Source of the DNA: Fontisubflavum oceani
GTDB lineage: Bacteria; Pseudomonadota; Alphaproteobacteria; Rhodobacterales; Rhodobacteraceae
Length of the DNA stretch: 64,000 nt
Assembly (NCBI RefSeq): GCF_030407165.1
Contig: NZ_CP129111.1
Coordinates: forward strand, 496,001-560,000
Reading direction: 5' to 3'
The translations under genes and the position numbers were made by a program. Positions 17,665 to 25,967 of the stretch are shown piece by piece; position 1 is the first letter of the stretch; each line of letters opens with the position of its first letter. The notes beneath the pieces were generated by a model. It did no database searches. It worked only from the letters and a program-made list of their open reading frames with translations, and was not told the origin of the DNA.

Positions 17665-18318
17665 CTACTCTGCCTCCACGCGGGCGATCAGCCGCTCCAC
17701 CTCCGGTCCGAGAGCCGCCACGATCAGCGCCACACCCTCGGCGTTCGGATGGATGCCATCATCTTGCATATACCGGCCCAATGCACCCGTATCGCCCTCC
17801 AAAACCTGCGCCTCCAACCCGCCGAGAAAACTCTCCACATGCAGCGCGCCATAGGTCTCGGCGAGTTCCGGGTACATCGCATCGAAGGCCGCTTGATACT
17901 CCGGCCCGTAATTCCCCGGCGCCTGGAGACCGACCAGCAAAACCTCCAGCGACTGCGCCTCCGCCTCCCGCAAAATCCCATCCAGATTGGCCCGTGACAC
18001 CGCCGGGTCGATCCCGCGCAACAAATCATTGCCGCCCAAAGCCACGATCATCGCATCGACTTCGGGCGTTAGCGTCCAGGCCACGCGGGCCAACCCGCCC
18101 GCCGTTGTATCGCCCGACACACCCGCATTGATCACCCGCACGTCATGCCCCTGCGCGATCAGCCACGCCTCAAGCTGCGGCACAAAACCGTCCGCCTCGA
18201 CCAGGCCGAAGCCTTGGGTCAGACTGTCGCCCAAAGCCACCAAGGTGATCTCTTCGGCCATCGCGCCAGAGGCCAGGCCCGCGAAAAACCCGGCAAAAAC
18301 AACCTTGCTCAACCGCAT
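17665..18318 (-). CDS. SGNH-family arylesterase/thioesterase, TesA-like, exported
   Basis: The 217-aa protein has a signal peptide (about 1-21, FAGLASGAMAEE) and the SGNH blocks: GDSLTQG (nucleophile Ser), GVSGDTTAGG, GGNDLLRG and the C-terminal DGIHPNAEG with catalytic Asp and His. Such enzymes hydrolyse esters or lysophospholipids in the periplasm. It is divergent from an ABC transporter of the YbbA/YbbP type, the same neighbourhood as tesA-ybbAP in E. coli. ATG 18318 is chosen because it begins the signal peptide. Confidence 0.92.
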   Translation of the reverse strand: MRLSKVVFAGFFAGLASGAMAEEITLVALGDSLTQGFGLVEADGFVPQLEAWLIAQGHDVRVINAGVSGDTTAGGLARVAWTLTPEVDAMIVALGGNDLLRGIDPAVSRANLDGILREAEAQSLEVLLVGLQAPGNYGPEYQAAFDAMYPELAETYGALHVESFLGGLEAQVLEGDTGALGRYMQDDGIHPNAEGVALIVAALGPEVERLIARVEAE

Positions 18319-18364
18319 CCGCGCCCCATATGCCAGGGAGCGAATTGAACTAAGGCGTTTAGAC

Positions 18365-19060
18365 ATGGCAGAGCCGATCCTCTCCCTTACTGAGACCAAA
18401 TTGGCGCTGGACGGCAATGCCGGGCGGGTCGAGATCCTGCACGGGATCACGCTCGATATCGCCAGGGGCGAAACCGTGGGGTTGGTGGGGCCGTCAGGCT
18501 CAGGCAAATCGTCTCTCCTCATGCTCATGGGTGGGCTGGAACAGGCCACCGGGGGATCGGTCACAGCGCTTGGCCATGATCTGACGGTGATGAACGAAGA
18601 CGCGCTCGCCCGCTTCCGCCGGGAACATATGGGCGTGGTCTTCCAATCCTTCCACCTTATTCCAACCATGACCGCGCTGGAAAATGTGGCAACCCCGCTG
18701 GAATTGGCCGGTCACCGCGATGCGTTTGAGCGCGCCGAGGCCGAGCTGGTCGCTGTCGGCTTGGCTGATCGCCTCCATCACTACCCAAGCCAAATGTCCG
18801 GTGGCGAGCAGCAACGCGTGGCGCTGGCCCGCGCCGCCGCGCCACGGCCCGACATCCTTCTGGCCGACGAGCCCACCGGCAATCTCGATGAGACCAATGG
18901 GGCCGCGATCATGGATCTGCTCTTTGGCCTGCGCGATCGCCATGGTGCGACATTGATCCTTGTGACCCATGCGCCTGATCTGGCCGCCCGCTGCGATCGG
19001 GTAATCCGCCTCCGCGATGGTCGGATCGAACCGGAAACCGCAAGGGACGCCGCCGAATGA
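18365..19060 (+). CDS. ABC transporter ATP-binding protein, YbbA/LolD type
   Basis: A 231-aa nucleotide-binding domain: Walker A GPSGSGKSS (about 42-50), Q-loop VFQSFHLIP, signature MSGGEQQRVALARA (about 144-157), Walker B ILLADEP, and H-loop VTHAPDLA. It belongs to the MacB/LolD/YbbA group that pairs with FtsX-type permeases. Its stop overlaps the permease start (ATGA). By analogy with ybbA-ybbP and the divergent esterase it probably serves lipid or hydrophobic molecule handling at the inner membrane; substrate unknown. Confidence 0.92.
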   Translation: MAEPILSLTETKLALDGNAGRVEILHGITLDIARGETVGLVGPSGSGKSSLLMLMGGLEQATGGSVTALGHDLTVMNEDALARFRREHMGVVFQSFHLIPTMTALENVATPLELAGHRDAFERAEAELVAVGLADRLHHYPSQMSGGEQQRVALARAAAPRPDILLADEPTGNLDETNGAAIMDLLFGLRDRHGATLILVTHAPDLAARCDRVIRLRDGRIEPETARDAAE

Positions 19061-21585
19061 GTGTCGCCATCCGCATTGCCCGGCGTGAGCTCCGGGGCGG
19101 ATTGCGGGGCTTCCGCATTTTCCTAGCGTGTTTGGCATTAGGCGTGGCCGCGATTGCCGCCGTCGGCTCCGTCCGCGTTTCGATCCAAGACGGTCTTGCC
19201 CGTGAGGGCGCGGTCATCTTGGGCGGCGATGCCGAGATGTCTTTCACCTACCGTTTCGCGACCGAAGCCGAACGGGCTTGGATGGAAGCCAATGCAACCT
19301 CCATCTCCGAGACGGTCGATTTCCGTTCCATGGCCGTGGTTGACGGTGAGGCCGGGCCGGAACGCGGCCTGACGCAGGTACGTGGTGTCGACGATCTCTA
19401 CCCGCTCTACGGCGCGGTGGAACTGACCCCAGACATCCCGATCACCGAGGCGCTGGCCATGCGCGATGGCCTGCCCGGTGGCGTGATGCAGCAGGTGCTT
19501 GCCGACCGCTTGGGCCTCAGCCCCGGCGATACCTTCCGGCTTGGCACGCAAGACTTCCGCCTGACCGCAATCTTGGAAGTCGAACCCGATGGCGCGTCCG
19601 GCGGCTTTGGCCTGGGCCCGCGCAGCATTGTCGGCCTTGACGGCTTGGCCAGTTCCGGCCTGCTGCAGCCCGGCACGCTCTATGACAGCCAATATCGGCT
19701 CCGTCTGCCCGAAGCTGCCAATTTGCAGGCGCTGGAAGACGACGCGCTGGCCGCGTTCCGCGATACCGGCCTGCGCTGGCGTGACAGCCGCAATGGCGCG
19801 CCAGGTATTCAGCAGTTTATCACCCGGATGGGGGCGTTTTTGGTCCTCGTGGGTCTGGCCGGGTTGGCCGTCGGCGGGGTGGGTGTCTCCGCCGCGATCC
19901 GCGCCTATCTCGATGGCAAAATCGCCACCATCGCGACGTTGAAGACGCTTGGGGCCGAGGGGCGCACGATCTTTGCCGCATATTTCTTGCAAATCGGCCT
20001 TCTGACCGTGCTCGGCATCGTCCTCGGCCTGGCGCTCGGCGCGCTCGCACCGCTGGCGCTTGCGCCCCTGATCGAGGCACAACTCCCGATCCCGGCTGCT
20101 TTTGGCATCCATCCCGCCCCGCTGGCCGAGGCAGCGCTCTATGGCCTGCTCACCGCGCTCATCTTCACGCTCTGGCCCCTCGCCCGCACAGAGCAGGTCC
20201 GCGCCGCCGCCCTGTTCCGCGACGCCACCGGCAAATCCCGCACCCTGCCGCGCCCGATCTTTCTGATCCTCACCGCCGCTCTTGTCGCTGCGCTTATCGG
20301 TCTCGCTGCCTGGCTCTCCGGCATCCCGATCCTGGCCTTCTACACCGCTGGCGGTATCTTGGCCGCCCTGCTCCTCCTGGCTCTCGCCGCTCTGGCTGTC
20401 CGCGCCCTGTCCCGCCGCCTTGCCCGATCTCGTGGCATGCGCGGCAGGACCGCCCTCCGCCTGGCGCTTGGCTCGGTCGGTGGACCTGGGTCGGAGGCCA
20501 CGTCCGTCGTCCTCTCCCTCGGCCTCGGCCTCACCGTCCTCGCCGCCGTCGGCCAAATCGACAGCAATCTCAGGAACGCTATTGAACGTGATCTGCCGGA
20601 TGTGGCCCCCTCATACTTCTTCGTCGACATCCAGAACGATCAGCTGCCCGGCTTCCTTGAGCGCGTCGAAAATGACCCCGAGGTTAGCCGTGTTGACACG
20701 GCGCCCATGCTGCGCGGCCTCATCACCCGGATCAATGGCGTGCCCGCGCAAGAGGTCGCGGCCGATCACTGGGTCCTGCAAGGTGACCGGGGCGTGACCT
20801 ATTTGACCACCGCGCCCCCCGCCTCTGAGGTCGTAGCCGGCGCCTGGTGGCCCGACGACTACGCGGGTCCGCCACTTGTGGCCTTCGCCGCCGAGGAAGC
20901 GCAAGAGATCGGCCTGACAATTGGCGATGAGATCACCGTCAATATCCTTGGCCGCGATATCACCGCCGAGATCGCCGCCCTCCGAGAAGTGGATTTCTCC
21001 AATGCGGGCATCGGCTTCATCCTGACCATGTCGCAGAACGCGCTGGCTGGCGCTCCGCATACCCATATCGCGACTGTCTATGCCGAAGAGAGCGCCGAGG
21101 CACAGATTCTCCGCGATGTGGCCTCCGCTGCACCCAATATCACCGCAATTCGGATGCGTGACGCATTGGAACGGGTGGCCGATGCGCTCTCCGGCCTCGC
21201 CGCCGCCACCTCATACGGCGCTGGCGCGACGCTTCTCACCGGTTTCATTGTGTTGATCGGCGCGGCTGCAGCGGGCGAACGGGGCCGAGTCTTCGAGGCC
21301 GCCGTTCTCAAAACCGTGGGCGCGTCGCGCCGTCATATTTTGGCAAGCTTTGCCCTCCGCTCGGGCCTCCTCGGGGCCGCAGCCGGGGGCGTTGCGATTA
21401 TCGCAGGCGCACTTGGCGGATGGGCCATCATGACCTTCGTGATGGAAACCAGCTATGAGTTTGAGCCCATCTCCGCGCTCGCTATCATCCTCGGCGGTGC
21501 CCTTGCCACGCTTCTGGCCGGGCTTGCCTTCGCGCTCCGTCCGTTGGCGGCCCGGCCTGCGCGGGTTCTGCGCGCGCGCGAATAA
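19057..21585 (+). CDS. ABC transporter permease, YbbP/FtsX type
   Basis: The 842-aa membrane protein has an N-terminal helix (about 18-40), a large periplasmic MacB_PCD-like domain, a first FtsX block (about 255-375, AIRAYLDGKIATIATLKTLG), middle helices, a second periplasmic domain, and a last FtsX block (about 715-840, FEAAVLKTVGASRRHILASF). The duplicated FtsX layout with ten or so helices is typical of YbbP-like permeases (about 800 aa). It is translationally coupled to the ATPase gene. Transport direction is presumed to be extraction from the membrane toward the periplasm. Confidence 0.92.
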   Translation: MSVAIRIARRELRGGLRGFRIFLACLALGVAAIAAVGSVRVSIQDGLAREGAVILGGDAEMSFTYRFATEAERAWMEANATSISETVDFRSMAVVDGEAGPERGLTQVRGVDDLYPLYGAVELTPDIPITEALAMRDGLPGGVMQQVLADRLGLSPGDTFRLGTQDFRLTAILEVEPDGASGGFGLGPRSIVGLDGLASSGLLQPGTLYDSQYRLRLPEAANLQALEDDALAAFRDTGLRWRDSRNGAPGIQQFITRMGAFLVLVGLAGLAVGGVGVSAAIRAYLDGKIATIATLKTLGAEGRTIFAAYFLQIGLLTVLGIVLGLALGALAPLALAPLIEAQLPIPAAFGIHPAPLAEAALYGLLTALIFTLWPLARTEQVRAAALFRDATGKSRTLPRPIFLILTAALVAALIGLAAWLSGIPILAFYTAGGILAALLLLALAALAVRALSRRLARSRGMRGRTALRLALGSVGGPGSEATSVVLSLGLGLTVLAAVGQIDSNLRNAIERDLPDVAPSYFFVDIQNDQLPGFLERVENDPEVSRVDTAPMLRGLITRINGVPAQEVAADHWVLQGDRGVTYLTTAPPASEVVAGAWWPDDYAGPPLVAFAAEEAQEIGLTIGDEITVNILGRDITAEIAALREVDFSNAGIGFILTMSQNALAGAPHTHIATVYAEESAEAQILRDVASAAPNITAIRMRDALERVADALSGLAAATSYGAGATLLTGFIVLIGAAAAGERGRVFEAAVLKTVGASRRHILASFALRSGLLGAAAGGVAIIAGALGGWAIMTFVMETSYEFEPISALAIILGGALATLLAGLAFALRPLAARPARVLRARE

Positions 21586-21634
21586 CCGCCACGCCCCCTT
21601 GCCAAGCGCCCTCGAAAAGCGCACCTCATGGGGC

Positions 21635-22435
21635 ATGAAAGGCCGCCTTTCCTCTTTGCTCGGGCGCTCGACGGACACCGCTGCCGCGCCAGAGAGCCGC
21701 GATCCGGGCCGCCCGATCCCGGGCCGCGCGGTCTATATCGTCGGCGATCTGCACGGGCGCGCCGATTTGCTCGAACAGATGCTGGAATTAATCGATGCAC
21801 ATATCGGCGAGACCAAAGCGCAAGACCCGCATCTGGTGTTTGTTGGCGATTATGTTGACAACGGCCCAGACAGCGGCTCGGTCTTAGAGCGGCTTCATGA
21901 GCTGACATCCGAATTGCCGGACAACGTCACCTGCCTGATGGGCAATCATGATCGGATGATGCTGGATTTTCTGGCCGATCCCGTGATCCGTGGCCCCCGC
22001 TGGTTCCGGGCCGGAGCGGCAGCGACGCTTGCAAGCCTCGGGTTGCCAGTCGAAGATATCCCTCGCCATCCCGGTCCGGAGACCTTGATTGAGCTGGCGG
22101 CCCTCCTGAAATCAAGCCTCACGGCAGAACGGCATAGCTGGCTCGCGGCGCTGCCGCTGAGTTGGTCGGCGGGCAATCTCTGGGTGGTTCACGCCGCCGC
22201 CGATCCGCAGCATCGAATGGAAGATCAAAACCCTAGAACCCTGCTCTGGGGCCATCCAGAGTTTGAAAGCCGCCCCCGCACCGATGATATTTGGATCGCC
22301 CACGGCCATGCCCAAGTAACCGAGCCACTCTTTGCCCAGGGGCGCATCGCGATGGATACCGGCGCCTGGCATAGCGGGCATCTGACCGCCTGTGCCCTCA
22401 GCCCCGACGGCGATCACATCTTCTTACAGACCTAG
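21635..22435 (+). CDS. Metallophosphoesterase, PPP-type protein phosphatase family
   Basis: The 266-aa protein shows the calcineurin-like motifs in order: GDLHGRADLL, GDYVDNGPDS, GNHDRMM, HAAAD and GHAQ, with the di-metal ligands (Asp, His, Asp, Asn, His) intact. The usual GDYVDRGP reads GDYVDNGP. It resembles bacterial serine/threonine phosphatases and ApaH-like enzymes; the substrate, phosphoprotein or dinucleotide, cannot be separated by sequence. ATG 21635 is the first plausible start; the frame is open farther upstream inside the permease gene. Confidence 0.85.
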   Translation: MKGRLSSLLGRSTDTAAAPESRDPGRPIPGRAVYIVGDLHGRADLLEQMLELIDAHIGETKAQDPHLVFVGDYVDNGPDSGSVLERLHELTSELPDNVTCLMGNHDRMMLDFLADPVIRGPRWFRAGAAATLASLGLPVEDIPRHPGPETLIELAALLKSSLTAERHSWLAALPLSWSAGNLWVVHAAADPQHRMEDQNPRTLLWGHPEFESRPRTDDIWIAHGHAQVTEPLFAQGRIAMDTGAWHSGHLTACALSPDGDHIFLQT

Positions 22436-22459
22436 CGCAACAAGCATCCCGCCGCGCAT

Positions 22460-22504
22460 CCGTTTTCCGCACGGAAAACGGACCGGAAAACGCACGTTTT
22501 CCGG
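22460..22504. terminator. Tandem near-mirror hairpins between convergent genes
   Basis: Two perfect 10-bp hairpins follow one another: CCGTTTTCCG-CA-CGGAAAACGG (22460-22481) and CCGGAAAACG-CA-CGTTTTCCGG (22483-22504). Each has a 2-base CA spacer and AAAA/TTTT tracts within the stem, so each can act as a terminator in either direction. They separate the metallophosphatase from the convergent mnhG. Confidence 0.7.
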
Positions 22505-22511
22505 GCTCCAG

Positions 22512-22847
22512 CTAGCGTCGGCGGAGGGCATCCTCCGCACCGTCTTCAATCTTGGTCTTCCACATCGCAACGCCCGAGCGGAAGGCCGCACGGCCAATCA
22601 TATGCGCGGCCACCGGTGCGGTGATCAGCAGAAACACGATCGTTGCTACGGCCCGGGTCACCGTCGCCAAATCCGCAAAAAGCACCGCTACCGCAACCAG
22701 GATCAATCCGCTGCCTAAGGTCCCCGCCTTGGTCGAGGCGTGCATCCGCACCAGCACATCGGGCAACCGCAAGACGCCGAGCCCCGCGATGAAGCAGAAA
22801 AACCCGCCGATCAGCACCAACGCCACCAGGAACAGCTCCAAAATCAT
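22512..22847 (-). CDS. mnhG: Na+/H+ antiporter subunit MnhG/MrpG
   Basis: A 111-aa protein with three hydrophobic helices and the family segment FCFIAGLGVLRLPDVLVRMHASTKAGTLG, where LPDVLVRMHA-TK is diagnostic of MnhG/PhaG. It is the last subunit of the Mrp complex, needed for assembly and activity. The start ATG 22847 overlaps the stop of mnhF (ATGA). Confidence 0.95.
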   Translation of the reverse strand: MILELFLVALVLIGGFFCFIAGLGVLRLPDVLVRMHASTKAGTLGSGLILVAVAVLFADLATVTRAVATIVFLLITAPVAAHMIGRAAFRSGVAMWKTKIEDGAEDALRRR

Positions 22848-23164
22848 GGCTGCGTCTCCTCATCAGCCGCGGCCTGCGCATCGGGTTCACCTTCCTGCGC
22901 ACCCCGCCGCTCCACAAACCGGGCCAAAGCCACGGTCGCTAGGAACCCAACCAGCGCCATCACAATCGCCACATCCAGGAACGCGGTTTCGCCCGAGGCC
23001 AAGGCGAACAAGCCGCAGAACGCCACAATCAGCACCGTCATCATATCAAGCGCCACAACTCGGTCGGGCAAGCTCGGCCCTTTGATCAGGCGCACAAAGG
23101 CGAACACCACGCCCAGCATCACCAAGACAAAGGCAATATCGACCGCTGTCTGCAAAATCTCCAT
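22844..23164 (-). CDS. mnhF: Na+/H+ antiporter subunit MnhF/MrpF
   Basis: A 106-aa protein with three membrane helices and the family core RLIKGPSLPDRVVALDMMT (about 25-43). The polar C-terminal tail (about 88-106, rich in Glu, Asp and Ala) is cytoplasmic. MrpF has been linked to cholate and sodium export in Bacillus. It starts 5 bases after the mnhE stop and overlaps mnhG. Confidence 0.95.
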   Translation of the reverse strand: MEILQTAVDIAFVLVMLGVVFAFVRLIKGPSLPDRVVALDMMTVLIVAFCGLFALASGETAFLDVAIVMALVGFLATVALARFVERRGAQEGEPDAQAAADEETQP

Positions 23165-23169
23165 CGCGC

Positions 23170-23646
23170 CTACTCCATTGCCTCAATCACCCAGCGCTCC
23201 ATCCCCTCTTTGAGCTGCCGCCGTATCTCGTCAGGATCGTCGGCAAACATCGCATGGATATAAAGCTTGTCGCAGTCTTCGTTCACATCAAGGCTCAAGG
23301 TACCGGGGGTCAGCGAAATCAGGTTCGTGACCAAAAGCACCTCCATCTCGCCTTTGGCATCAAGCGGCATCGAGATCACACCGGGCCGCGCGTGATGGGT
23401 GGGCGTCAGCACGTCCCACACCACCTGGATCGAACTGACCACGAGTTCATAGAGAAACATCGTGATCAAGCGCACCCAGCGCCAGACGCGCAGGAAGTAC
23501 CGATCCGATCCGGGATAGAGCGGTCGTGTGACATAGAGCGCCGCCGAGCCGAGCAGGAACCCGATCGCCAGACCAGAAAGCGTGAAGTTCCCGGTGAGCG
23601 CCGCCCAGGAGACCGCAAGGACGATATTGAGCGTGAAGATATTCAT
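23170..23646 (-). CDS. mnhE: Na+/H+ antiporter subunit MnhE/MrpE
   Basis: A 158-aa protein with two or three N-terminal helices, the motif ELVVSSIQVVWDVL (about 67-80) and a C-terminal soluble part with TNLISLTPGTLSLDVNED, which is the strongly conserved MnhE segment. It overlaps mnhD by 4 bases, so it is coupled to it in the operon. Confidence 0.95.
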   Translation of the reverse strand: MNIFTLNIVLAVSWAALTGNFTLSGLAIGFLLGSAALYVTRPLYPGSDRYFLRVWRWVRLITMFLYELVVSSIQVVWDVLTPTHHARPGVISMPLDAKGEMEVLLVTNLISLTPGTLSLDVNEDCDKLYIHAMFADDPDEIRRQLKEGMERWVIEAME

Positions 23647-25181
23647 GGACCCGTCTCCAATTGCGCCAAGCCGGTCGCTTGGGTTGCCTCAAGTCCCAGA
23701 ACAGTCTGCACATAATCCGTCGGCGACAAAAGCTGATCTGCAGCGCGTTCGGCGAATTGCACGAATGGCTCTGGGAAAAGCCCGATGACACAGGTCAGGA
23801 TCGCCAAAGATGCGATTGGGAGGATCAGCGCCGCGCGATCCCGGTTGCTCAAACTGCTGAGCTTTGGCTCAAGCCCTGCCGGGTGCGGCTTCCAAAACGC
23901 GCTGCCCCAGATCTTGGTCATCGAATAGATCGTCAAAAGCCCCACCACCAAGGCGACACCGGCGATCAGCCACATCTCTAGATCAAGGCTCGCCTTGACC
24001 AAAATGTATTTCGCCCAGAACCCGCTGAGCGGCGGGAAGCCCGCAAGCGAGAAGGCCGGGATCAGGAACAAGAGACCGAGGACCGGCGCGGTCTTATAGA
24101 GTCCACCAATCGCGCTGAGCTCGGTTGATCCTGCGATCCGTCGAGCGACACCGGCGACCAAGAACAGGTTCGCTTTCACGACGATGTGGTGGACCAGATA
24201 GAAGACCGAACCGACCAGGGCCAGCGGCGTAAAGAGCGCCAGACCGAGGATCATATATCCGATCTGACTCACGATATGGAAACTCAGAATCCGCCGGAAA
24301 TCATTCATAGCGGCTGCGCCCAAAACGCCCGTGACCATCGTAAATCCGGCAATCCAAAGAAGGATCGTATGGGTGTATTCAACGTCTTCGGTGAAGACCA
24401 AGGTGAACATCCGAATGAGCGCATAGACGCCGACCTTGGTCAGCAACCCGGCAAAGATCGCCGACACCGCGACCGAAGGCGTGTGATAAGAAGCAGGCAG
24501 CCAGAAGAAGAGCGGAAAGACCGCCGCCTTCACGCCGAAGGCCACCATGAACATCACGGCAACCACAGTGAGCAGGCCTTTGTTTTCCACCTCTTGGACC
24601 GCAAGATGCAGATCGGCCAGGTTGAGCGTGCCCGTCATCCCATAGAGCAAGCCGATGCCCGCCAAGAACAGGATTGTGGAGACCAGATTGATGGTCACAT
24701 ATTTGATGCCGCCATCAAGCTGCTGCCGCCGCCCGCCCAGGATCAGAAGACCAAAGGACGCGATCAGCATCACCTCGAACCAGACATAGAGGTTGAAGAG
24801 GTCGCCCGTCAGGAACGCGCCGCAGACCCCGGCCAGCAGCACTTGGAACAGCGCATGATAGCCGAGCTTCTCAAGCCGGCTCTCAATATCGGCCAGCGCA
24901 TAGATCGCCACGGCCAACCCGGTCACGCCGGTGATCACCACCATAACCGCGCTCAGCAGATCGGCCACCAGCGTGATGCCAAAGGGTGCGGGCCAATTGC
25001 CCATCTGCCCGGCTATCACGCCGTCGGCCAAAACCGCCTGCATCAACAGCGCGGAGGCGATCAGAAGGCCCGCCGATCCAATAATCGAAATCCACCGGCC
25101 CTCGGGGCCATTGCGGAACAAGAACGCCAAAACCGCCGTTGTAAAGGGGATGACGATGGGGGCCGCCAGAAGCCAACTCAT
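23643..25181 (-). CDS. mnhD: Na+/H+ antiporter subunit MnhD/MrpD (NuoN/M-like proton channel)
   Basis: The 512-aa membrane protein has about 14 helices and the complex-I-like antiporter domain: the conserved Glu in LYVWFEVMLIASFGLL (about 130-145), Lys in FGVKAAVFPLFFWLP and the GAAAMNDFRRILSFHIVSQIGYM segment. MrpD forms one proton path of the complex. It overlaps mnhC and mnhE by ATGA junctions. Confidence 0.95.
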   Translation of the reverse strand: MSWLLAAPIVIPFTTAVLAFLFRNGPEGRWISIIGSAGLLIASALLMQAVLADGVIAGQMGNWPAPFGITLVADLLSAVMVVITGVTGLAVAIYALADIESRLEKLGYHALFQVLLAGVCGAFLTGDLFNLYVWFEVMLIASFGLLILGGRRQQLDGGIKYVTINLVSTILFLAGIGLLYGMTGTLNLADLHLAVQEVENKGLLTVVAVMFMVAFGVKAAVFPLFFWLPASYHTPSVAVSAIFAGLLTKVGVYALIRMFTLVFTEDVEYTHTILLWIAGFTMVTGVLGAAAMNDFRRILSFHIVSQIGYMILGLALFTPLALVGSVFYLVHHIVVKANLFLVAGVARRIAGSTELSAIGGLYKTAPVLGLLFLIPAFSLAGFPPLSGFWAKYILVKASLDLEMWLIAGVALVVGLLTIYSMTKIWGSAFWKPHPAGLEPKLSSLSNRDRAALILPIASLAILTCVIGLFPEPFVQFAERAADQLLSPTDYVQTVLGLEATQATGLAQLETGP

Positions 25182-25540
25182 TGGCCATCCTCCTTCGGCT
25201 CGGCAAGGCGCATCTCATCACTCATTAGCGTCCCCATGGATTGATACCCGCGATAGACCAGGGTCAGCGCGAAGGCGAAAAGGCCGAAGCCGATGACGAT
25301 TGCTGTCAGGACCAGCGCCTGCGGCAGCGCATTGGCGACCAGTTCCGGCGGCACATCCGCCCCCTCCGGGATCAAAGGCGGGCTTTCCGCCACCAAACGT
25401 CCAGAGACAAAAATGATCAGATTGGCCGCATTCGAGATCAGGACCAGCCCGAAAATGAACCGCAACACATTGCGTGCCAGCATCAGATAGGTGCCGGTGG
25501 CGATCATCACGCCGACCATGATGGAAATCAGGAGTTCCAT
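25178..25540 (-). CDS. mnhC: Na+/H+ antiporter subunit MnhC/MrpC (NuoK-like)
   Basis: A 120-aa protein with three helices and the NuoK-like segment FIFGLVLISNAANLIIF (about 29-45) that lines the membrane core in the Mrp/complex I family. The loop after helix two (PPLIPEGADVPPELVANALP) ends in the helix DALPQALVLTAIVIGF-type signature, here ALPQALVLTAIVIGFG. It is in the middle of the mnh operon and overlaps mnhD. Confidence 0.95.
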   Translation of the reverse strand: MELLISIMVGVMIATGTYLMLARNVLRFIFGLVLISNAANLIIFVSGRLVAESPPLIPEGADVPPELVANALPQALVLTAIVIGFGLFAFALTLVYRGYQSMGTLMSDEMRLAEPKEDGQ

Positions 25541-25544
25541 AGGC

Positions 25545-25967
25545 TCAGACCTCCTCTTCCAGGGCCAAAACGATGGTCAGGATTGATCCGAACACGACCA
25601 AATAGACCCCAATGTCGAAGAACAGCACCGAGGAAATCGGCAAGCCTTTGTCATCCTCCGTCTCTCCAATGAACAACCATTGCCCGGTGAACAGGGCATC
25701 CCCAAAGAAGGCGGCGAAGACGCCAGCGGCCAGGGCAATACCAAGGCCCACCATCGCGATCGATTGCGGGTCCACCCGGAGCGCGGCGCGCGTCGCCGAA
25801 CAGCCATGCGCGATGGCGTAGAGGACAAAGCCCGTGGCCCCGATCAGTCCACCGATAAAGCCCCCACCCGGCAGGTTATGTCCCCGCAGCAGCATATAGA
25901 TCGAGAAGAGCAGCAAGAGCCCCACCAAGAGCCGCGTGGCGGCGTTCAGGATCAGCGAATTCATCAT
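25545..25967 (-). CDS. mnhB: Na+/H+ antiporter subunit MnhB/MrpB
   Basis: A 140-aa protein with four helices and the MnhB signature RGHNLPGGGFIGGLIGATGFVL (split here: RGHNLPGGGFIGG at about 28-40) and FFDIGVYLVVFGSILTIVL near the end. It exists as a separate gene, so the operon has the seven-gene group 1 layout rather than the fused A/B form. Its start overlaps the mnhA stop. Confidence 0.95.
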   Translation of the reverse strand: MMNSLILNAATRLLVGLLLLFSIYMLLRGHNLPGGGFIGGLIGATGFVLYAIAHGCSATRAALRVDPQSIAMVGLGIALAAGVFAAFFGDALFTGQWLFIGETEDDKGLPISSVLFFDIGVYLVVFGSILTIVLALEEEV

